A DNA stretch of 64,000 nt from assembly GCA_002734065.2 (NCBI GenBank), contig NVXU02000009.1, positions 26,502-90,501 of the forward strand, read 5' to 3'. The stretch comes from Fluviicola sp. GTDB taxonomy: Bacteria; Bacteroidota; Bacteroidia; Flavobacteriales_D; Crocinitomicaceae. Positions within the stretch are counted from its first letter, which is position 1; each line of letters opens with the position of its first letter. The notes under the pieces were generated by a model, which saw only the letters and a list, made by a program, of their open reading frames with translations, was not told the origin of the DNA and did not search any database. This document shows positions 26,369-35,431 of the stretch, piece by piece. A program made the translations under genes and the position numbers.

Positions 26369-29300
26369 TATTTAACTAAAGTTATATTTCCTGACAATGA
26401 TTCTGTTCTACCATCAATGTATTTTACATCTACCATATAAGCATATACTCCTGAATTAACGGGTTGTCCATTATAAAGTCCATCCCATTCAAAATCAAAG
26501 TCTGTTGATTTTAACATTCTATTTCCCCATCTATCATAGATAGAAAAAGTAATACTCGCAATGTCTTTTCCCACGATAATTGAGTAAATGTCATTGTTTC
26601 CATCTGTATTTGGTGAGAACCCCGTTGGAATATGAATTCCTGTGATACAAATTTCTTGCGAAGAATTTGGATCACACACGTCTAAAGGGTCTGAGTTATC
26701 TCCAACCTCTTGGCCGTCTGATATGCCATCTCCATCAGTGTCGGGATTGTTAGGATCTGTTCCAACAACAACTTCTTCACAGTCTGTTAAACCATCGCCA
26801 TCAGAATCAAGAGTCGATAATCCTTGAGGGTCACATGGGTCTAATGGGTCACTTGTGTTGCCTGCTGGGTCATAAGGTGTTGATGGGTCGTCTACTCCAG
26901 TAACCTCTTCTCCATCTGTTGCTCCGTCACCATCTGTATCAGGATTGTTAGGGTCTGTTCCTAAAATGTCTTCCTGTGCATCAAATATTCCATCGCCATC
27001 CGTGTCTGTTTGACAACCAGGAAAGAAATCATCTGGGTCACAAGGGTTAAGAGGGTCGCTTGTTCCTGTTGGGACAAGTCCTGTTGCTGGATCATCAACT
27101 CCTGTCAACTCTTCTCCATCTGTTAACCCGTCGCCATCCGTATCAGGATTGTTTGGGTCTGTACCAGCTGTTGCCTCGTCTGCATTTGTTACTCCGTCAT
27201 TATCTGGGTCACAATCTGGACCTGAACTATCTGGGTCACAGGGGTCATTTTCATCAGAGATTCCGGTTGGAACTACTGGTGTTGCTGGGTCATCATTTCC
27301 TGTTATTTCTTCACAATCTCTATAGCCGTCGCCATCCGTGTCTATTGTTAACGCACCTATTGGGTCGCAAGGGTCTAGCGGGTCAGTTCCATTAGCAATT
27401 TCCACTCCATCATTGATTCCGTCGCCATCCGTGTCAGGATTGTTTGGGTCAGTACCATAGATGTTTATTTCATCGTCATTCAAAATTCCATCTCCATCAA
27501 TATCTGGGTTTAATGGAATGAAAAACGCTACAATATTTTCCGGTCCATTAATCATGATGCTATTTGTGTCTTCTATTGTCGGGTTTGCCATCGGTCCTGT
27601 TGTGAATTCCCAATGATCAAACATCCAGCCTGTATTTGGAACAGCTATTGTGTTGGTTGCAATTCCACCAAAATAGGTCGTTGCCCAAGGATATGTTGGC
27701 GGCCAAATAGAATTTACTTTTATTGTGCCCGAATTTGGAGGATTGACATCAAAAGTGACAGCATAGGGTCCTGTTAAATTATAACAATCTATTAATCCCT
27801 GTTCCATTGCTAAACATCTTGCGTTGATAAAATCTCTCAGTGTTTGCACGTTTGCTTGCCATCCAGCCACAGAGCCACCCCAGCGAGTAGTATGAGCCGT
27901 CATTTCAGGAGTGATTTCGTTAATCATACTATCAAGCAATGCATTCATACTTGGGCAAGAGAAAGAAGTGTTTATTAAATCTGCATATCGCGTAATGTAA
28001 TACTGTTCAACTGTTGGATTTTCTGCAATTAATTTAGACAAAATTCCCGTGTGTCCCTGACCTCCAGGATTTGGTAGGTTTTCTGCGTTACAAGGGTCTG
28101 CATTTGCCGAGGGGTCTGGTATTCCAGTATAATTAATATAGTGTCCAAAAGTTGCGTCCATGTCCCAAAGTGTATATCTCCATTTCTTTTTTGAACCTAA
28201 AGGATCCATTCCTCTCCACCAGGCAGTATTCCAATTTAGCCAATCTTGATTAACGGTATAAGAATTAATCATAAAATAATCCGCCAAAGACGCCCATTTT
28301 AATTGAGACTTAACATAGTCAAAATTTGGCCCTGGTCCCATATTGTTTGCTTGAATATAATTGACAAGCGCATCCCAATCATTCTGCGCATTTGGAGCCC
28401 CGTACTCTTCCCAAGTAGCGCCCCAAGTCTTTAGGTATTGTAAATTAAACTTGTCTTGGTCATAATAATAATCCGTAAAGTCATGGTCATCTGCTTTTTC
28501 TCTAATTTCATAAACCCCCCAATATTGCCCGTTCACATAAACAACACAAGGTCTCCATGTTCGTACATCAAGTAATAAATCTGAGCGAAGAGAAAGGGTG
28601 TGAATAAATGCATCTCTAATGTGCGCTCCTCCTGTCTCAAAAGGGTAATTGTCACTTGCCCCAGGTTTAAACATCACTCTTTGAAAGTCTGTTCTTAATT
28701 TTTCGGGGAAAATTTGATGGTCTAAGTCATCATTATACCCAAATTGATCTTTCATGATGAAATCAAACCCTCTTTGGTCGTATGCCCAAGAATCATTCCC
28801 GTGTTTATTAAAATTCCCCTGTCCTTCGTCTATAAATGTCCCGTCTTGCTCAAAAAATTCAAGTACTCCAATTTTATTCGACGGACTAAATTGATTTCCA
28901 TTTGCTAGCAAGTCAAAAACACCAAAACTACAAACCGAAACAACAGGTATAGAGTGAGTAACATTAATAAAGTAGGTGTTTGTTTCAATAAAACTAGGCT
29001 CGTCTGCTCCAAAAGCGATTGCTCTTAAAACAGCCGTACTCGGAATGTTAACGGGGCCCGAATAAATCGTTGATGCGCCGTTTGGCGTAGTTCCATCCGT
29101 CGTGTATCTAATCGTTGCTAATGGGTCAGCTGTTATAATAGTAACTGTTTGTGCACCTACATAAAAGCCAGCCGCCAAACTAAAAATTGGTTTTGGTTGA
29201 TAAAAATTCTGTGCTCCTGTATTATTTGCGTTTGGGGTTGGGCTAGTAAATAGCTTCCAATCCGCAGCGCCATTCGTTGAGCGCCCAACAGAGTGGTCCA

Positions 29301-29712
29301 TTTTTGTTAGGTGTATTATTTTTAAAGAATCTATAACATTTCCAAAACTATTACTTAAAATTATCCACTCTCCTTGCGTTTGTTTTAGGTTGAAATTTGG
29401 GTGCAGTTCATTACCATTTACAGTGTTTTTCCTTGACCCAATAACCATTAAAAACCCATTCGCCGGCACCGTTCCACTCGGTATTTGCCACTTCAAAAGG
29501 TTGCTTGCTTTATCAGAAAGGTAATATCCTGTTAAATCAAAAGGAGCTCCCGATGTGTTATATAGTTCAATCCAATCTTCATTTTCTCCATAATTATCAA
29601 CATATCCGTTCATATTGGAACAAGAATATTCGTTAATTATAACTTGTGCATCAAGGCTGCTTGACATACAAAATAGAAGGCCGAAAAAGAGTAGTTTTTT
29701 TGAGTAATTCAT
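26368..29712 (-). CDS. Large T9SS type B cargo protein with CotH kinase-like domain
   Basis: The 1114-residue protein has a signal peptide, a lamin-tail-like domain (about 22-150, EYSCSNMNGYVDNYGENEDW), a chitobiase C-terminal-like Ig domain (TVTIITADPLATIRYTTDGT, about 170-250), and a CotH domain (about 270-650). CotH motifs are GVYEIREKADDHDF and LWDMDATFG. A beta domain and then thrombospondin type 3-like calcium repeats of DxDxDG type follow (about 735-1020, for example NNPDTDGDGI). The last 90 residues (HIPTGFSPNTDGNNDIYSII onward, FDFEWDGLYNGQPVNSGVY) form the gliding-motility-associated CHU_C type B domain. CotH kinases phosphorylate proteins at the cell surface or in spores in studied cases. 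Whether this one is active is unknown. It is followed at once by the PorP/SprF gene. Confidence 0.9.
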   Translation of the reverse strand: MNYSKKLLFFGLLFCMSSSLDAQVIINEYSCSNMNGYVDNYGENEDWIELYNTSGAPFDLTGYYLSDKASNLLKWQIPSGTVPANGFLMVIGSRKNTVNGNELHPNFNLKQTQGEWIILSNSFGNVIDSLKIIHLTKMDHSVGRSTNGAADWKLFTSPTPNANNTGAQNFYQPKPIFSLAAGFYVGAQTVTIITADPLATIRYTTDGTTPNGASTIYSGPVNIPSTAVLRAIAFGADEPSFIETNTYFINVTHSIPVVSVCSFGVFDLLANGNQFSPSNKIGVLEFFEQDGTFIDEGQGNFNKHGNDSWAYDQRGFDFIMKDQFGYNDDLDHQIFPEKLRTDFQRVMFKPGASDNYPFETGGAHIRDAFIHTLSLRSDLLLDVRTWRPCVVYVNGQYWGVYEIREKADDHDFTDYYYDQDKFNLQYLKTWGATWEEYGAPNAQNDWDALVNYIQANNMGPGPNFDYVKSQLKWASLADYFMINSYTVNQDWLNWNTAWWRGMDPLGSKKKWRYTLWDMDATFGHYINYTGIPDPSANADPCNAENLPNPGGQGHTGILSKLIAENPTVEQYYITRYADLINTSFSCPSMNALLDSMINEITPEMTAHTTRWGGSVAGWQANVQTLRDFINARCLAMEQGLIDCYNLTGPYAVTFDVNPPNSGTIKVNSIWPPTYPWATTYFGGIATNTIAVPNTGWMFDHWEFTTGPMANPTIEDTNSIMINGPENIVAFFIPLNPDIDGDGILNDDEINIYGTDPNNPDTDGDGINDGVEIANGTDPLDPCDPIGALTIDTDGDGYRDCEEITGNDDPATPVVPTGISDENDPCDPDSSGPDCDPDNDGVTNADEATAGTDPNNPDTDGDGLTDGEELTGVDDPATGLVPTGTSDPLNPCDPDDFFPGCQTDTDGDGIFDAQEDILGTDPNNPDTDGDGATDGEEVTGVDDPSTPYDPAGNTSDPLDPCDPQGLSTLDSDGDGLTDCEEVVVGTDPNNPDTDGDGISDGQEVGDNSDPLDVCDPNSSQEICITGIHIPTGFSPNTDGNNDIYSIIVGKDIASITFSIYDRWGNRMLKSTDFDFEWDGLYNGQPVNSGVYAYMVDVKYIDGRTESLSGNITLVK

Positions 29713-29785
29713 AATAACAGTTTAGAAATCGTCTTAATTTATTAATAAGATTTTACCAATAATACGTTTTTTTTAGTTAAAATCA

Positions 29786-29793
29786 TATATTTG
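29786..29793 (+). promoter_or_regulatory. Promoter -7 box (TATATTTG)
   Basis: A perfect box lies 72 bp before the ATG at 29866 of the lipoprotein/DUF2490 pair. The leader would be about 65 nt and ends in an A-rich stretch. The minus-strand CotH gene starts at 29712, so this gap serves both directions. Confidence 0.6.
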
Positions 29794-29865
29794 TAACGAA
29801 TAAACTCACACAAAGGTTGTATTTCTAAGCAAAGATTTCTACCTTGTAGTATAATTTAAAATTTT

Positions 29866-30261
29866 ATGAAACTCATTTCTATTTCAATATTATCTGTCAT
29901 TTTCTTTTTTGTTTTTTCATCTTGTAAAAAAACAGAGGGTCCTGGAGGGTCTTCTTCTATAGCAGGAAAGGTGTATGCTGAAGTATATGACGGTGCTGGC
30001 AACTTATTAACCGAGTATGACATTGCAAAAGAAGACGTTTATATCATATATGGTAATGAATCTAGTACTTTTGATGACCGTGTAAAAACATCTTTTGATG
30101 GTTCTTTTAAGTTCGAATACCTAGAAACTGGCAACTATCAAATCTTTGTTTACGAAAAGGATGTTACATCTCCAAGCGGTAAGGCTGTGGTGCTTGTTGA
30201 TAGTCAAATTAGCAAGAAAAAATCAACTGTTGACATAGGAACTATCACTATAAAAAAATGA
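29866..30261 (+). CDS. Small lipoprotein with Ig-like domain
   Basis: The 131-residue product has a leader ending FSSC (lipobox, Cys 20) and a carboxypeptidase-regulatory-like beta-sandwich (SIAGKVYAEVYDGAGNLLTE, FDGSFKFEYLETGNYQIFVY). It resembles the other small lipoproteins of the window in plan. Its stop overlaps the ATG of the DUF2490 gene by 4 bp, so the two are translated together. A role in the outer membrane is likely. No ligand is known. Confidence 0.72.
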   Translation: MKLISISILSVIFFFVFSSCKKTEGPGGSSSIAGKVYAEVYDGAGNLLTEYDIAKEDVYIIYGNESSTFDDRVKTSFDGSFKFEYLETGNYQIFVYEKDVTSPSGKAVVLVDSQISKKKSTVDIGTITIKK

Positions 30262-30932
30262 GATTAGTCCTTCAGGTTCTTTTAATCCTAACACTTTCAT
30301 CTTCTTCTTTTGGGCAGAATGATGACTACATGTTGTGGACAAAAATTGGTGCTAAAGGCCAAATTTCAGATAAAATGTCTTGGGCGGGAGAATTAAATAC
30401 ACGAATTGGAGGGTTTGGTGTCGAAACCTTTTTTCCACAGTTTGGGGTTGAGTATAAGCCCTTAAAATGGTTACGTCCTTCTATAGAATATCGTTTCATT
30501 GTTGACAGAAATAAGTATGGAAACTATAAGGCTTCTAATCGTCTCAATTTCAATGTTAATTTCAAAAAAGACGTTTCTAAACTATCCATAGGTTTTAGGC
30601 TTCGGTATCAATATGCGTTCAATAGTTTTTCGCGCCCAGAATACAATCCTGATTTTGATGTTGCCTTTCGTTTTAAACCAAGTGTTGAATATAAGATAGA
30701 CAACAGCATTTTTACGCCTTTTGCAGCTGTTGAGTTCTTTTATGACCCAACATATAGCCCTATCGGACCTGATTTTTCTAAATTTAGACTTGGGCTAGGA
30801 ACTAAGGTGAACCTTAAGGGTCCAAACACCTTGTCTATCAAATATCAATTAGACAATAAGTTTCATGATTTTGAGGACCAAATAAGACATGTGATTGCTC
30901 TGTCCTATAGCTATAAAATCAAGGGTAAATAG
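30258..30932 (+). CDS. DUF2490-type outer-membrane beta-barrel
   Basis: The 224-residue protein has a signal peptide (to SSFGQ) and then the DUF2490 layout: LWTKIGAKGQISDKMSWAGE, FPQFGVEYKPLKWLRPSIEY, YRFIVDRNKYGNYKASNRLN and FRLRYQYAFNSFSRPEYN. It ends in a barrel strand, HVIALSYSYKIKGK. DUF2490 proteins are outer-membrane barrels of unknown function common in Bacteroidota. It overlaps the preceding lipoprotein gene by 4 bp and is the last gene of that short operon. Confidence 0.85.
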   Translation: MRLVLQVLLILTLSSSSFGQNDDYMLWTKIGAKGQISDKMSWAGELNTRIGGFGVETFFPQFGVEYKPLKWLRPSIEYRFIVDRNKYGNYKASNRLNFNVNFKKDVSKLSIGFRLRYQYAFNSFSRPEYNPDFDVAFRFKPSVEYKIDNSIFTPFAAVEFFYDPTYSPIGPDFSKFRLGLGTKVNLKGPNTLSIKYQLDNKFHDFEDQIRHVIALSYSYKIKGK

Positions 30933-31027
30933 AGGGGCCTTCTAATGGTTTAAATGTTTTTTAAAATAAATTCTATCCGTTTTTTTGTTTTTCATAAAGA
31001 CGTTTTTAAATGTCTATCTTCTCAATA

Positions 31028-32334
31028 TCATAAAGCTTTGGTTTTTCCATAAAATTTATTAAAAATAACACATGCCGTGAGGTCACCTGTTACATTGATG
31101 GCAATTCTAAACATTCCTAATATTCTTTCTACACCAATTATTATAATAATTCCTTCTGTGGGAATTCCTACACTTCCTAAAACAGAAGCAAGAACAACCA
31201 CTCCGCCCCCTGGAATAGCTGGTGTTCCAATTGATGCGGCAACAATGGTTATGATTATTACGATAATATTAAACATACTCATTTCTAAGCCGTAAGCTTG
31301 GGCAATAAATAAAGTCGTAATGGTTTGATAGAGCGCCGTTCCGTCCATGTTTACCGTCGCTCCAATTGGGATTATGAAATTGCTAATGCTTTTTTCTACC
31401 CCCAACTCTTCTTCTGCCGTTTTTAAAGACAAAGGCATTACAGCTGCCGAACTTGTTGTAGAGAACGCCAAAAGTTGAACGTCTTTTATTTTTTTAAGAA
31501 ATTGGAAGGGGCTTCTTTTCGTAACTAAAAAAATAAGAATAAGATAAAAAATACCCAAGAGCAACAACCCTAATAAAACGACTGCGACATAAAACCCAAG
31601 ACCTGAAAGGGAACTTAATCCGACGCTAGAGGTAAGTTGTGCCATAAGTCCAAAAACAGCAACAGGAACCAAAAGCATAGACCATTTAACGATTGTTATA
31701 CAGACTTCTTGAATCGCGTTTAAAAGTGTTTTTACAGGCGCAACAATCTGCTTTCGAGAGAAAGAACGGCAACCCCTATAATTATTGCAAAAATCACGAT
31801 GCTTAACATTTCTCCATTCACCATAGATGCCAATGGGTTTTCAGGCAACAGGTTAGAAATGGCGTTGGGTATATTTTCAAAGCCAAAAGAGTCTATGTTG
31901 GAGGATTCTATTCCACTGTGTTTTGCTATTGCATGCTGATGAAGAAATTTACCCGGTTTGAAAATTATCGAAAGAAACATGGCAATACTAACAGAAACGA
32001 TGGTAGTTCCAACAAAGTACAGTAGGACTCCGAACCCCATTTTTCTTAAATTCTCTTTGTTGTTTCCTGCAATTCCAGTAATTATAGATGCAACAATCAG
32101 AGGGATCATAATCATCTGTACGAGCTTAAGAAAAAGTATTCCTGGAAGCGCAAGCCAGTTGCCTAAAATATCAACTGTGTTTTTACTCAACCAACCATTT
32201 TCTGAACTTAATAACAAGCCTAACCCCACTCCTAAAAACAAGGCAATAATAACTTTTAACCAAAGTTTTTTCTCCACCAACCTTTGCAGGTAGTGATTAA
32301 GGGATTTTAGGGATTTAACTTCTGTTTCAAACAT
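31028..32334 (-). pseudogene. Dicarboxylate/amino acid:cation symporter, one-base frameshift
   Basis: Two adjacent minus-strand frames (32334-31732 and the frame continuing to 31028) together form a full 435-residue DAACS-family transporter. The N-terminal half has helices 1-6. The second half contains the STTSSAAV loop, NMDGTALY and the INVTGD segment. The shift is at 31752-31754, where GAAAGCAG on the coding strand should probably be GAAAAGCAG: adding one A restores the run LSLEKQIVAPVKTLLNAIQE into SMLLVPVAVFG. It could be a true lesion or an error in a short A run. In the last helix the residues matching substrate-binding Asp 394 and Thr 398 of GltPh (alignment from memory) are Gly and Ile, hence an unusual or absent amino-group specificity. 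Confidence 0.85.
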
Positions 32335-32381
32335 TTTCCCAGTTAATTAGGTGCTTTTTTATGTTTCCTAAAGCTTCTTTT

Positions 32382-32401
32382 GTCTTTTTTATAAAAAAGA
32401 C
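32382..32401. repeat. 20-bp perfect palindrome downstream of gldH
   Basis: GTCTTTTTT and AAAAAAGAC flank a central AT, making a perfect 20-bp palindrome right after the gldH stop. On the minus strand it is a hairpin with an A/U-rich stem and could be a weak terminator, but it has little GC. Confidence 0.35.
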
Positions 32402-32402
32402 C

Positions 32403-32864
32403 TTACTTCGCTTCTTCCACCCTTAAACCTAAGTCAAGAACTTCATCTATTTCAGAGGCTGTTATTCCCTGTTCTAAGGTAAATGTATAGGTTCCTTCTA
32501 AAGGTAACATTCTTTTTTCAAAGTAAAGAGATGTTTCAACTATAGATCCAGTATTGTTTCCAATCCAAGCGCCATTTTCATCTGTGATTTTAATTTCAAA
32601 TGGTTCTCGAGCAGAATTCCCGTCTGGAGAATCCGTTTTCATAAACACCCATAAATTACTGTATTTGTAATCTGTTGTTGTTCTAAGCGATAGAATAAAA
32701 TTGTATTCTTTATCAACGTCTTCAATTTTAACCTCATAAATGGGTTTTACATCTTGAGGCCATTCTCTGTTTTCAAATGAATACACTTTTTCAAAAAGAG
32801 GTGTTTCTCCACAAGAGGACAAGATAAAAAGCAGAAATCCAAACAAATATATCTTCTTAGTCAT
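32403..32864 (-). CDS. gldH: Gliding motility lipoprotein GldH
   Basis: The 153-residue product, started at ATG 32864 (MTKKIYLFGFLLFILSSC), has a lipobox at Cys 18. The body carries the GldH wording: FENREWPQDVKPIYEVKIED, YNFILSLRTTTDYKYSNLWV, PLEGTYTFTLEQGI and EVLDLGLRVEE. GldH is a lipoprotein needed for gliding and linked to T9SS in Flavobacterium. An upstream frame running to 33125 overlaps ricT and is not the true start. The ATG overlaps the ricT stop by 8 bp. The order holB-ricT-gldH matches what I recall in Flavobacteriales. Confidence 0.88.
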   Translation of the reverse strand: MTKKIYLFGFLLFILSSCGETPLFEKVYSFENREWPQDVKPIYEVKIEDVDKEYNFILSLRTTTDYKYSNLWVFMKTDSPDGNSAREPFEIKITDENGAWIGNNTGSIVETSLYFEKRMLPLEGTYTFTLEQGITASEIDEVLDLGLRVEEAK

Positions 32865-34137
32865 TCTTTTTGTTTCGAGGGTTTTGATTATTACTGCGCT
32901 GTTGATTCTTATTGTTGTTGTTATTTCTTCGTTTATTGTTATTCGATGAGTTTTTTGACTTGTTTTTTGCGTTCGGATTGTTGTTTCCTTCTTTTTGTTT
33001 TCCTCCTCCCCTGCTTTTGTTTGGACGCTTCTTTTTCTTCTTTTTAAAAATATGCTCAAAGCGATTAAGGTCGTCTTGTCCAACAACATTTGTATAATCT
33101 GGCTTTTCAACCTCAACGGTTTCAATAAAATCGGCTAAATCAAAGGGTTTTTTTCCGTCTTTATTCTGTCTTATAATTTCTCTTACTCGCTCTGGTTTAA
33201 GAGGAACAAGCGAAGAACCTCCCCCTTTTCCATCGTCGTAAGCGTACCACATTTCTTTCTTAAAAACGTCTGTTTTAACGTGCATTGCGGTGCCTTTCTC
33301 AGTTCTTAATTTTAAATCTCCTTTCGGAAAGGCTTTTAGCGCGTCCAAATACATGTCTAACTCATAATTGAGACAACATTTCAACTTTCCACATTGTCCA
33401 GCGAGTTTTTGAGGATTCAAAGACAGCTGTTGATAACGAGCAGCAGAAGTTGAAACAGACCTGAAGTCTGTCAACCAAGTTGAACAACAAAGTTCTCTCC
33501 CGCACGAACCAATCCCCCCAAGCCTTGCTGATTCTTGGCGAGAACCTATCTGTTTCATTTCTATTCTCACCTTAAATTCTCCGGCAAGATCACGAATTAG
33601 CTGTCTAAAATCCACCCGCCCTTCTGCGGTGTAATAGAATGTTGCTTTTGAAAGGTCTCCTTGGTATTCAACGTCAGAAATTTTCATTTGCAAGCTTAAA
33701 TTCACCGCCAATGTGCGAGATTTATACATTACTTCTTTTTCCAACGATCGCGCCTTAATCCAGCGGTCGATATCATCTTGTGAGGCCGTTGATTTTATCC
33801 CTCTTACTTCCGAAGGTTTCAATTTTGGCGCTTTCTTCTTTACTTGAATTCTGGCTAATTCTCCCGTTACTGAAACGACACCAATGTCTGTTCCTGGAGA
33901 ACCTTCAACAACCACAACGTCTCCAGCCTGGAGAGAAAGGTTGTTTGTGTTCTTAAAAAATGATTTTCGGCTATTTTTAAATCGAACCTCTATTATATCA
34001 TAAGGAGCCTGTCCGTTCGGTAAAGCAACATTTGCTAACCAGTCGTACACCTCTAATTTATTGCATCCACCAGAACTACAAGTACCATTATTTTTACATC
34101 CGTTTGGAGTTCCATCTCCACAATTGGTACAACTCAT
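32857..34137 (-). CDS. ricT: PSP1-domain protein, RicT/YaaT homologue
   Basis: The 426-residue protein has a Cys-rich N terminus (CTNCGDGTPNGCKNNGTC), a PSP1 domain (about 50-150, VVVVEGSPGTDIGVVSV), and the RicT core with GGIGSCGRELCCSTWL and KLAGQCGKLKCCLNYE. In Bacillus RicT forms an iron-sulfur-containing complex that works with RNase Y. The Cys sets here are consistent with that kind of cofactor, but a partner RNase Y is not in the window. The last 65 residues are a low-complexity Lys/Asn/Arg tail (KKKKRPNKSRGGGKQKEG onward), probably disordered and possibly RNA-binding. It lies between holB (84 bp upstream) and gldH (8 bp overlap). Confidence 0.88.
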   Translation of the reverse strand: MSCTNCGDGTPNGCKNNGTCSSGGCNKLEVYDWLANVALPNGQAPYDIIEVRFKNSRKSFFKNTNNLSLQAGDVVVVEGSPGTDIGVVSVTGELARIQVKKKAPKLKPSEVRGIKSTASQDDIDRWIKARSLEKEVMYKSRTLAVNLSLQMKISDVEYQGDLSKATFYYTAEGRVDFRQLIRDLAGEFKVRIEMKQIGSRQESARLGGIGSCGRELCCSTWLTDFRSVSTSAARYQQLSLNPQKLAGQCGKLKCCLNYELDMYLDALKAFPKGDLKLRTEKGTAMHVKTDVFKKEMWYAYDDGKGGGSSLVPLKPERVREIIRQNKDGKKPFDLADFIETVEVEKPDYTNVVGQDDLNRFEHIFKKKKKKRPNKSRGGGKQKEGNNNPNAKNKSKNSSNNNKRRNNNNNKNQQRSNNQNPRNKKND

Positions 34138-34221
34138 AGTCTATATTTCTTGGGTATAAAAATACAAATTATTCAATAATTTTCTTCTAAAATCTTCTCC
34201 TTCTTAAAAATCAAGCACTAT

Positions 34222-35334
34222 TTAGCCTGTATGAATGTGTCTCATTACCTGAAAACAGAGATTTGTAAACAGAATTTTAGTGTTTGCATTTCTTTCTATA
34301 TAATATACAGAATCACTGAAAGATTCTGTCATACTTTGGATATTATTGCCCGTTATAAATTTTGCAAAATTCTCTAAAAAGGCATCTTCATCTTCAGAAA
34401 CTCGTGTAATAACATCCCCAGTATAGTTTCTTAAAATGCTTTGCCTAAACATGTGCAAGGCATATTTTAAAAATTGCTTTTGATTTTCTTTGCTTGTTTT
34501 GGTAATGTCTTCTGCCCAAGAAATCATGTCGAGCACATTTTTTTTATAACAAACCCTCATCAGCTGAATAAAAAGCTGGTTATTTGCGTCCTCTCCTTGA
34601 TTTTCACTAAACAATTCCTGTGCCTCTATAAGGTCGCCCTTTGATCTGCTGACAATACTCTCTGAAGGCGCTCCTCCCTTTTTACTTTTTAAATATTCTA
34701 TCGTATCGTCACATCCTATTTTTGGGAAAATTATTTTTTGTGTTCTTGATAAAATTGTTTGCAGAATATAGTCTTGTGATTCTGCAACTAAGATAAAAAC
34801 GGTCTTTGCTGGTGGTTCTTCTATAATTTTTAATAGTTTATTGGCGCACTGAGGGTTCATTTCTTCTGCCATCCAAATTATCATCACTTTGTATCCTCCT
34901 TCAAAGGCTTTAAGTGTTAGTTTTTTAATTATTTGCTGACTTTCATGAACACTAATGATTGGTTTTCTTTCTTTTGGATCTATTCTTTTTAACCAAGAAT
35001 TAAGGTTAAAATAAGGCATTTCTATTACTTGTTCTCGCCAATCAGAAAGAAAAGGGTCGCTCGTGTTCGAAAGTGCTTGCACCGTTGGAAAAGAAAAATG
35101 AAGGTCTGGATGCTCCATTTTGTCAACCCTTAAACACGAAGAGCATTCTCCACAACTGTCTTTTTCTCCTTTGTTTTCACAAAATAAATATTGTGCGAAC
35201 GCCAAAGCCATTGGAAGTGTTCCATATCCAGGTTTTCCTAAAAATAGTTGCGCATGACTTACTTTGTCGTTCTTAACCTCTTCAATAAGACGACTTTTAA
35301 GTTTTTCTTGCCCAATAACTGATTTAAAATGCAT
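34222..35334 (-). CDS. holB: DNA polymerase III clamp-loader subunit delta'
   Basis: The protein starts MHFKSVIGQEKLKSRLIEEV at ATG 35334 (370 residues). The longer frame upstream to 35658 overlaps the neighbour and is not supported. It has a degenerate P-loop (GKPGYGTLPMA), the four-Cys zinc motif CGECSSCLR with a preceding Cys in KDSC (about 70-80), and the block MNPQCANKLLKIIEEPPA of clamp-loader delta'. It loads the beta clamp together with tau/gamma and delta at the replication fork. The C-terminal third (about 240-370) is helical, as in the collar domain. It is the first gene of the holB-ricT-gldH series. Confidence 0.93.
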   Translation of the reverse strand: MHFKSVIGQEKLKSRLIEEVKNDKVSHAQLFLGKPGYGTLPMALAFAQYLFCENKGEKDSCGECSSCLRVDKMEHPDLHFSFPTVQALSNTSDPFLSDWREQVIEMPYFNLNSWLKRIDPKERKPIISVHESQQIIKKLTLKAFEGGYKVMIIWMAEEMNPQCANKLLKIIEEPPAKTVFILVAESQDYILQTILSRTQKIIFPKIGCDDTIEYLKSKKGGAPSESIVSRSKGDLIEAQELFSENQGEDANNQLFIQLMRVCYKKNVLDMISWAEDITKTSKENQKQFLKYALHMFRQSILRNYTGDVITRVSEDEDAFLENFAKFITGNNIQSMTESFSDSVYYIERNANTKILFTNLCFQVMRHIHTG

Positions 35335-35431
35335 AGAATATAAAAGTAATTGATTTTTTGGAACTATTTTTGATTTAATTACCACAATAACGATGAAACC
35401 TGTATATTTAGGTTTCCAAAAGAAGATAAAA

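Noticed and set aside
32382..32401. 20-bp palindrome after gldH as a strong terminator
   Set aside because: The stem is nearly all A/T, so a stable hairpin is doubtful; kept only as a low-confidence repeat.
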